Shown one piece after another: positions 56,881 through 64,000 of a stretch of 64,000 nucleotides of DNA. A program made the translations under genes and the position numbers. The notes beneath the pieces are model-generated. The model was not told where the DNA came from and did not search any database. It saw only the letters and a list, made by a program, of their open reading frames with translations. Within the stretch, counting starts at the first letter, position 1. Each line of letters starts with the position of its first letter. The stretch lies in assembly GCA_963693305.1 (NCBI GenBank), contig OY855903.1:37104751-37168750 (forward strand). Reading direction: 5' to 3'. The DNA is from Meandrina meandrites (Eukaryota > Cnidaria > Anthozoa > Scleractinia > Meandrinidae).

Positions 56881-57546
56881 TTAAGGTGGCTCGAAGGGGT
56901 TTAGATATTCCCATCTTTGGCATTCTATTGCAGCTACACCAATAACGTTGAGGTTAAACTTTTAGTACAACTTTGTAAAGGTTTTACCAATGAACAAATT
57001 GTAGTTGCTGTGACGTCAAAATTAGTTGCTATGGCAACGTCATGGGAGGTCAAAGATACCTTATTTTTTACCTTTTGAGGTTAATAACTTAAAAACTAGC
57101 CGGTGAAAGTTTTTGTTTTTCATATATTTTTGTCTAGTGGAAAAAACAAACAATCTAACAATTTTTTAAAAAATTCTGTAGGTAGGGTTCAGAGCCACCT
57201 TAAATTAGTGAAAAAATGACGTAGCTTTGAATCCTACCTACAGATTTTTTCAAAAATTTGCAAACATTTTTCTTTTTGTCAGTTGGACAAAAATATATCA
57301 AAAACAGGAATTTTTACCGAGTAGTTTTTGAGTTATTAGCCTCAAAAGGTCCAAAATTGGGCATCTTTGACCTCATATGACATTGCCATAGCAACGAATT
57401 TTGACGTCACAATGGCCTCAATTTGTTCTTTGTTAAAGCTTGTACAAGTTTGTACTAAAAGATTTTCCTATAAGTTATTGTAAGCTGAGATAGAACGCCT
57501 AAAACGGGCATGTCTAATTCTGACTAAACTGTTATGAGCTACCTTA
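56881..57546. repeat. Inverted MITE dimer with TTAAGGTGGCTC ends
   Basis: The whole 665 bp is a foldback: the left half (56881-57207) is mirrored by the right half (about 57225-57546). The left half itself begins ttaaggtggctc and ends gagccaccttaa, the terminal inverted repeat of a single MITE. The arrangement is therefore two MITEs fused head to head, or one MITE plus an inverted partial copy. Internal mirrored blocks include atagcaacg next to gtcacaatgg and tgacgtcaa. Confidence 0.75.
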
Positions 57547-57559
57547 AATGATTAAGTTC

Positions 57560-58105
57560 TGCTTTTAAAGTAAAACCCGTTAGGTTTAAGGAAAAATTTG
57601 CATGTGTGACTTCAAAAACTAATGCGAACAACCGTGATTTTGCAAAATTCGATTAGAAAAAAATTGACTTATAAAACAGAAACAGACAACGCAGTAGGGC
57701 AACAATGTAAAATATTTTTATCATTATTATTTAGTAGCAGACTTATCTCTCAGACAAGTTTAGTAGCCTTTAAACTCCCATTCAAGACATTGAACATTCA
57801 AACTGGGCAGCCATGCACGCAGCCATTATTTTGAAAACGTATGCAAAGTTGCTGTATAATAACCGCTTGCCAAAGGTATGCAGCCCTTTTTAGATCCCAC
57901 TGCCCACAACTGTGTTTCAGTCACACATCTCGTAACTCGCCACTCGCGGTCCAGTATTAAGGTTAAAAGAGGTTTTCCCCGGTATGGCCGAACAGCAAAG
58001 ATCGTGATCGGTAAGAGGTTTTTCTTTTCATCAGTGCCGTGTTAATGGTGTTACAAACCGATCCATTAATTCTCGCTTTAACGCTTTTCAAACTTTCATT
58101 GTACA
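57560..58105. other. No recognised gene; upstream region of the small gene at 58111
   Basis: A possible untranslated first exon ends at a donor-like gatcg|gtaaga near 58010. A short ATG frame just before it (MAEQQRS) stops in place. Confidence 0.3.
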
Positions 58106-58110
58106 TGTAG

Positions 58111-58872
58111 CTTACATTCAATGACAGCGATGTCTTCGACTTCATGGAGGAGTTGCAGGCTTACTTGGAGGGACATCTTGGGTTGTTAGAACAAGTAAGT
58201 AAATTGCTGCATACCATAGGGCAACGAATATTGATATATTAAATTGAGAAGGAGGCAAACAGCTGAAAAAAATGACAGCATTACTGCATTAAGTTTAAAT
58301 TTGTATACTATAAGTGGACAAATTTCCGGAACTTGTGAATTTAAGCTCACCCATGCTACAGAGCAAGCTCTTACACTAAGCATTTACATTTGCACTGATT
58401 TTCAGGCGAGGCCACTGGTGGATTATCTCGCACGATGGTAGGTAGCGATTTATCTTTTTTAAAGCTGAAGTTTTTAGAAAAGCTTTAGTTGGTTTATAAG
58501 CCATTCCATGCTAATTGTGTGATATCTGTCACCTTCGTAGGGACGGAATGGTGTTGCTGGCCACCCGCTTCATTAGCGAGCAGCCGACAATCAGAGATTT
58601 GTTGCAAAATCAAGGTAAATATTTAACTCGGCTTAAAGGAATAGTTAACCACATACATGCAATCTCATTTGACTTTTGAATTGAATTTTTGAGTATTTTG
58701 TGTGCTGACTGAATGACACCTTTCTCGTGTATTCAATTGAATAGTTTATCTAACTTAGTGGATGTCTCTCGTAGGTACACAAAAGACTTCAAATAAAAGG
58801 AAACCGGATGAAGATGAAGACTGTGGGGACAAAAACAAAAGAAGACAAACTGAAAAGAAAAATAAGTTGTGA
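58111..58872 (+). CDS. Small multi-exon gene, basic C-terminal tail
   Basis: Exons 58111-58194, 58406-58437, 58541-58614 and 58775-58872 join in exact phase (0, 2, 1). From the first in-frame ATG at 58144 the product would be 84 residues, but an upstream exon may add more. It reads EELQAYLEGHLGLLEQ, then RPLVDYLARWDGMVLLATRF, then SEQPTIRDLLQNQG, and ends in a lysine/arginine-rich tail with two nuclear-localisation-like clusters (NKRKP, KNKRRQ). I do not know its function. The helical body and basic tail would suit a nuclear protein. The clean splice sites argue for a real gene. Confidence 0.6.
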
Positions 58873-58975
58873 TTTTTTTCCTGTGTTTGTAAAAGACATC
58901 ACACCTTCCTTTCCTGTCGCATGCTGTATTAAAGGAACAAACAGAAACGTCTTTACGTCTACGCTCTAAGAAAAC

Positions 58976-59447
58976 GGTACTTGATCTGAACTTTTAAACT
59001 TGTAGTTTCAATTGCCAATACCGCCAATTCCCTAATATAAGCCCCCTCCCCCCTAAAAAAATTAACAAAAAATATAGATAAAAAAAATGAAACCCACTTG
59101 AAAATGAGCTAAAGCCCAGTAGTAGAGCAAAAACAACTCCTGTAGTTAACTGTGAGAAGCAAAACAAGGGATTATCACAGCGTTTTCTGGTAAATACCGC
59201 AATCACAGTAGTGACAGATACTTCTCAAAGTTTAGTAATCAACTGTGATTATCACAGCTTTATCTGGTAAATGCCGCAATCAAGGTAGTGACGGACACTT
59301 CTTAAATTTTTCACTAGCCTCAAATTTGATAGACTTGCACCTCGCGGTTCTTGACCTGAACTTTGCAACTTATAGTTTTAGATGCAAATACAGTAAATTT
59401 ACAATTATTAGCCCCAAACCCCCCCTCCCCCCCCCCCAAAAAAAAAG
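58976..59447 (+). repeat. Diverged direct duplications, ~80-bp and ~368-bp periods
   Basis: The unit gattatcacag...ctggtaaat.ccgcaatca at 59169-59230 repeats at 59245-59307. A larger block (cttgatctgaacttt ... tagtttcaattgcc, 58980) recurs 368 bp later (59348). Both pairs are diverged. A C-run then an A-run closes the stretch. Confidence 0.6.
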
Positions 59448-59947
59448 AATGAGCTACATGGAGGTCTTGCAAAATCGCGTTTTTTAGATTTTAGTAATTT
59501 GTACAATTCACAAAAAATCATACTATGTGATTTTTGTACTCTAAGATAAGTGCTTTATTGCGAATGAGAAATTTTGAGAGGGAAGTTATATGGTGTCAGT
59601 ATAAATTAACATGCAAACAACAGTTTTAAAAGGCTCCATTGATATAGATGTAACACCCAGAAATGGCCTTTTTTGTGCCTGGTCCAAAATCTGAAAATTT
59701 GACAAAGGACAATAGAAATAATGAACACTACAATCGATGGAATCTTTTATTCCTTAATAAATACCCTGTTCCTTTATTTGCTTCAAAAATTTTGAATCGA
59801 GCTTTGACACAGACAGCTTGTGATCATCATCTTTATCCGTTGAAGTCTGGCAACAAATAATAGTGCTTGATTTTGCTTTTTACTCTACCATGAGACTAAC
59901 AGGTCTGAAGGATCAAGACCAGTGAAAGAAGCATTTTATTTTCTTAC

Positions 59948-60126
59948 CTTCGGAGCCATTGGACTTGGGATTGCCCTGGAACTCGCCAAGCAAGTACATG
60001 CACCGTTGGTGGTCTTTGAGTCTCACATACGCTGCATGTAAGTCAGTCAATTGACAGTGATTGACCACCAGAGAAGTGAACGGTGGCAGTTTACTTTGAT
60101 ATTTGGCATGCACATTTAAAAACACC
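59948..60126 (-). CDS. Orphan minus-strand exon
   Basis: It lies between an acceptor (actattag) and a donor (cgaag|gtaaga) on the minus strand. It reads VFLNVHAKYQSKLPPFTSLV, then HCQLTDLHAAYVRLKDHQRC, then MYLLGEFQGNPKSNGSEG. It is coding-like and free of stops, but I do not recognise it. Neighbouring exons were not found. Confidence 0.35.
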
Positions 60127-60255
60127 CTAATAGTGTGTATTCCAAGGAGAAGTAATCATGCCAAGCGCAGAGTAAAATAAGAGGGCATTGGGCAATTATT
60201 AAAAATACACTTATAAAATACGGTTTTTATAACGTGACTCACCCATATTTTTTAG

Positions 60256-60367
60256 AATACCACTACAGGAAGGACTATTCAGGAAATGGAAGCAGCGCAC
60301 AGACCACACCCCCGGGACAACAATAGAACCACCACGAGATTACGTACTGGACGACGGCTCTTATTGA
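60256..60367 (+). CDS. Candidate terminal exon
   Basis: After an acceptor (ttttttag) the frame reads IPLQEGLFRKWKQRTDHTPG, then EPPRDYVLDDGSY and a stop. The ending is plausible as a protein C-terminus. A degraded second copy of the same region starts at about 61018 (aataccactccagtaagg), so this block was duplicated. The upstream exons are unknown. Confidence 0.35.
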
Positions 60368-60660
60368 TAATTTTAAAATATACTGTCCTTATAAATATTA
60401 AGTCATTGAAAATAGTCTATTGCATAACTTCTTGACCAGATATCCTGTTGTACATTTTTCTTTCGTTCTAACCACTAATTTGATTACCGTTCTAGTAAAA
60501 TGTATCGTTTTAATCCACAAAAGCGCGCCGCACATCTCGGCGCCAGAATGGCACCGCTTGGTATTTATCAGCAGCATAGCGTAGTAACGACAGGTCAAGC
60601 CCATCACAGTATTCTTGTGAAATCAAAAGCAGTGAATGATGCGTGACACTTTGGATCATA

Positions 60661-60871
60661 GTAAAGAAATTTGAAAAAAAACTCTTTGAACTGTCAAAAA
60701 ACTTGAATTTTACAGACGTTTCGGGCTTAGCCCTTCTTCAGTGTTGTAGTTGAAATGCCAAACTATTATCATTGGCATTTCAACTACAACACTGAAGAAG
60801 GGCTAAGCCCGAAACGTCTGTAAAATTCAAGTTTTTTGACACTTCAAAGAGTTTTTTTCAAATTTCTTTAC
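60661..60871. repeat. Nearly perfect snapback palindrome (100-bp arms, 12-bp loop)
   Basis: The left arm 60661-60760 and right arm 60773-60871 differ at only one base and one A-run length. Each arm carries ctgaagaagggctaagcccg plus aaacg, which has the layout of a hammerhead core (CTGAAGA, stem, GAAA, then TA) but lacks a matching stem I. The near identity implies a recent origin or ongoing gene conversion. Confidence 0.85.
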
Positions 60872-60879
60872 AGTATTCA

Positions 60880-61530
60880 TGTGCTTGTTTAAGTGACTTA
60901 TTTATAGCTTGTTGTGATTAATTTTACCCTGAAAAGACAACGTACACGAACATAAAAATGCGTATTTTTCCGTTTGGGAGAGCATCGTTATAATGTGGCT
61001 CGCTCTTTTATATTCAGGAATACCACTCCAGTAAGGACTGAAAGGAAATGAAACACGCAGCGCATATTCTTTTTTTTAAATGTTAATTTGATTAGCGTTT
61101 CAATAACTGGAAATGAGGTGTTTTAAACCACTAAAGCGCACCGACAACACAGAAATCTTGGCGTGATATTACACTATTTCATCTTAGATCCTAGTTGAAG
61201 TCACGTTGCAGTTGTATTCAACTTCAAGAGCATCAAGAGTAGCATCAAGAGTAAGCGTCAAAAGTAAGCATCAAGAGTAAGGTAAATTGTCCAATATAAA
61301 TTAGAATGATCTCATATAAATTATATTACTGAATTTATTACTTAAACACTGCCTTTACAAAAAGTGCTCACCACTTACTCGTGCCACTGTAACATCCAAA
61401 CTTTACTGTTGAAATTGATGGATGGTGAATTAATTGTAATGATCGAGAATGAACAATTTTTGGGTAAGCTTTGTACGAAGAAGTTGAATCTGTAGCAGAT
61501 ATCACTAGTCATTTTTTATGTAATTTTCTA
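60880..61530. other. No gene; contains a degraded copy of the 60250-60600 block
   Basis: Blocks at 61018-61060 and 61083-61160 echo 60256-60290 and 60478-60560 (aatttgatta.cgtt, then cactaaagcgc). A short tandem run (atcaagagtaagcgtcaaaagtaa-like) lies at 61225-61282. Confidence 0.45.
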
Positions 61531-61536
61531 TTACAG

Positions 61537-62793
61537 ATGAATACAGTAGCATAACAGTTATCCATTTAAATGCCGGGCCGGCTCAAGAGCTCGGTAGGGT
61601 AAGTGCGTTGCAATTATAAGAAAGGCATATACTGTTTTAAATGTTACTGCTAATCTTGACTTATAGTAATTGGGAATGATGAAAATGAAAATGGGCAGCA
61701 AAACATTTTTTTGTAGAATCTAAGGTCAAACACCAGCTCTATTTCGTATGTTATTTACAGCAAGGTAAATTAATTATGAGAGTTTGGTTTCCTTTTTTGG
61801 TTCCTTTTGGAACTCAGATTTTTTTTCCGAGTTCGATGCTGTTTATATCGTGTTAAAAAAGCTTCTGCTCTAATAAGCTTATCACCGATTGGTTTTTTAA
61901 ACGGAAGACTGACCTGTGTACAACCAATAATCCAGTAATCTCCCATGCCCCCAAAAAGGTAAGAGATTGTCCAGGAAAACACCAAACAAGTCAAATTTAG
62001 CGTCACCCAACATATACATAGAGGAAATATGTACACCAGTGAGAAACTTACTAACGGACCCTAACGTGCCTTCAATGGGTCCATTTTCTTGGTTTTCTGA
62101 TTTGCTTTTTTTATGGTTTGCTCAGTGCACATTTATCTTTGTCATTTAGGTTTTCAACCCAGAAATAAAATAAAGAGGTGGTTTGTCCCTGTAAATTTAA
62201 ACGACGTATGTGTTTTCAGGTGTAATCGGCCCGTTTGAGTAAAGGTAAAGTAATAATCCAATAATCTCCCACGCCCCCCAAAAAGGCAAGAGATTGTCCA
62301 GGCGAAAACCACACGAGTCAAATTTAGCGTTACCCAACATATACTTAGAGGAAATATGTACACCGTTGAGAAACTTAATAACTCAGTGCACATTTATCTT
62401 CGTCATTTTGGTTTTCCAACCAGAAATAAAATAAAGAGGTGGTTTGTCCATTTTAACGCAGGCATTTCAGGGTGTAATAGGCCCATTAGATTATCAGTGT
62501 TAACTGAAAAATGCCGCAGCCAATGGCAGTGAAACCTGTCAATTTTAGTTTAACTCCTTTTAATGAAAGTTGCATGCTGTGAATGAAATCCTGCTTCAGT
62601 TGAATTGAACAATCAATTGCTGACTACAATCTTATTTAATTTTCCATTTTTTTTTCAGTTATTTTTTATGAACACAAATGTCACTTCCGGATATTTTTCA
62701 TCAAAAGATGTCGATATCAAGTTGCGTTTCCCAGGGATTATAAAAAAAAACATGCAGCTGGAAGGAGAAAATTTTCAGTGGCTTCACACCTGA
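61537..62793 (+). CDS. Last two exons of an unidentified gene
   Basis: Exons 61537-61598 and 62659-62793 join in phase 0 with good borders (ttacag acceptor, agg|gtaagt donor, ttttttttcag acceptor). Together they read EYSSITVIHLNAGPAQELGR, then LFFMNTNVTSGYFSSKD, VDIKLRFPGIIKKN and QWLHT before a stop. The first codon is split, so an upstream exon ending in phase 1 must exist; I could not place it. No family recognised. Confidence 0.45.
61920..62490 (+). repeat. Direct duplication in the last intron (about 330-bp period)
   Basis: The block with taatctccca.gcccccaaaaagg, cacccaacatatac.tagagg and aaataaaataaagaggtgg occurs at about 61925-62195 and again at 62250-62445. The second copy lacks about 70 bp in the middle. 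Both are non-coding. Confidence 0.75.
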
Positions 62794-63149
62794 AAACGAG
62801 GATTCATATTATTTTGCACTGTAAAACATTTATTCTAATTACATACATGACGATTTCTTTTACAAGTGCTTGTCGTGCTCGAGCTCCGTTCGACCGTTGA
62901 TTCGTTAACATCCTTGCTTCCTGATTGGATTACGATCATCGCACCAAGCCCACAATGAGGCGGGCTATTGTTTAAGGACAATTACGCCGAACGATTATCG
63001 ATCCCAAACCATTCCCTTGGGATTGCTAACAGCTTTTTTTCCACTACATAGAGTCTAAAGCGCATGCGCATTAGACTCAAAAATGACATAACATTACAAA
63101 GATGATTACATAACAGGGCGTTGGTAACACATGAAAACGAAAAGAATTA

Positions 63150-64000
63150 ACAAATGATAAACAGTCGGTGATTACTAGGCGAGAAACTATGACAATGTGG
63201 TACAGAACATTAAATCACCTAGAGATAATTTAACCAAAGGGGAACGGGTTGAAGGGGAATACAAGGATAACCTGTTTGGCCAGCTTCACAACCAGCTCCA
63301 TTATAAATCCTTACAGGAAGATCCTACAAATAGGCATTTGGTTGTAGTTGAGAGTTGGTGCAACAAATGGGTCAGAAAGGGTGAAATTTCAGACCAAGTA
63401 GCTAATTGGATTATTCACAAAAAAGCCAAACCAGGGGTCGCCTTCGGTAATATTAAAACCCACAAAGCAGGGAATCCACTCAGGTTTATCACATCGTGTT
63501 GTGGTACGGCAATGGAAAATCTTTCAGCCTTTAGTGAATTTTACTTGCAACCGTTGGCTCGTAAGTTGCCATCTTTCATCAAAGATACGACCGATTTACT
63601 TAATAGAATTGAGGATCTTAATCGGTGTGGCCCTTTTCCCGAAGGCACCCTTTTAGTTTCATGGGATGTTGTGTCAATGTTCCCAAACATAGATAATCAA
63701 CTCGGTCTTACTGCAGTAAAGAAGGCACTGAATGCTAGAGAAAACCAACTTCCATCCACTAATTGCATTTTAGAAGCGGTAGAAATTTGTTTGAAGAGCA
63801 ATCACTCGGTTTTTAAGGAAAACTTTTCCCTACAAATTCATGGCACAGCCATGGGCCCTAAGAACGCCTGTAGTTACGCGGATCTTGCCATGGGAGAAAT
63901 AGATTCTCAAGCTAAATTTTCTGGCCCCATAAAGCCGGCTTTATGGTGGTGATACCGTGACGATGTTTTCGATCTCTGGCAACAAGGCCTTCCTGCACTG
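63150..64000 (+). mobile_element. Penelope-like element, cut by the window end
   Basis: The reverse transcriptase frame enters from about 63190 and continues past the last base. The 5' boundary is not defined. It is less degraded than the copy at 45370-46015. Confidence 0.8.
63197..64000 (+). pseudogene. Penelope-like reverse transcriptase with one nonsense codon before YRDD
   Basis: The frame contains VAFGNIKTHKAGNPLRFITS, then SWDVVSMFPNID (first catalytic Asp), then HGTAMGPKNACSYADLAMG. It then reads ALWW, a TGA stop at 63950-63952, and, in the same frame, YRDDVFDLWQQ to the end of the window. The residue at the stop is normally arginine (CGA), so a single C-to-T change at a CpG explains it. 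No other damage is visible in 250 codons. The frame could start at or upstream of 63197; GTG/ATG choice there is not resolved. Confidence 0.8.

Overview
The window reads as animal nuclear DNA, most probably from a cnidarian such as a coral or sea anemone. Genes are split by GT/AG introns, the DNA is AT-rich and crowded with retroelements, foldback repeats and MITE-like hairpins, and a TTAGGG tract is present. The retroelement mix (Penelope-like elements with hammerhead ribozymes, a BEL/Pao element, an APE-type LINE, a tRNA-derived SINE) and several gene families I know mainly from anthozoans support this. The assignment is an inference, not proof.

Layout. 1-3195: broken LINE on the minus strand. 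3204-5139: 1.9 kb long inverted repeat. 5.1-11.7 kb: gene-poor, with minus-strand pieces of a Cys/His-rich family, a transposase-like fragment and an acidic coding fragment. 11.7-20.2 kb: best genic block, a five-exon BEN-domain gene and, 166 bp downstream on the same strand, a three-exon Mutator-like transposase fused to a DEDDh exonuclease-like domain; a SINE sits in its first intron. 20.6-22.2 kb: decayed SWIM and PHD zinc-finger pieces. 22.2-28.1 kb: foldback repeat, direct repeats and weak exon-like fragments. 28.16-29.55 kb: 5'-truncated Penelope-like element (PLE) with GIY-YIG domain and a candidate hammerhead ribozyme. 31.5-34.3 kb: two clusters packed with the word TTTTCATGG/CCATGAAAA. 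34.7-36.6 kb: THAP remnant and interstitial telomeric repeat.

36595-43747: apparently complete BEL/Pao retrotransposon with near-identical LTRs, a 5-bp target duplication and one intact gag-pol frame. 44.5-46.5 kb: broken transposase-like gene, a decayed PLE endonuclease with a textbook hammerhead ribozyme, and the first exon of a minus-strand gene. 48.6-56.4 kb: multi-exon gene of a family I recall from cnidarians; one intron contains a 5.2 kb segment bounded by inverted arms of about 690 bp. 56.9-62.8 kb: MITE dimer, a small basic-tailed gene, duplicated non-coding DNA, a nearly perfect snapback palindrome and orphan exons. 63.15 kb to the end: a second PLE reverse transcriptase, cut by the window edge, with one stop codon just before its catalytic motif.

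The genes do not form a pathway. The window is mainly a record of mobile DNA activity around a few host or transposon-derived genes. The best leads are the two hammerhead ribozymes, the transposase-exonuclease fusion, and the dense CATG-word clusters.
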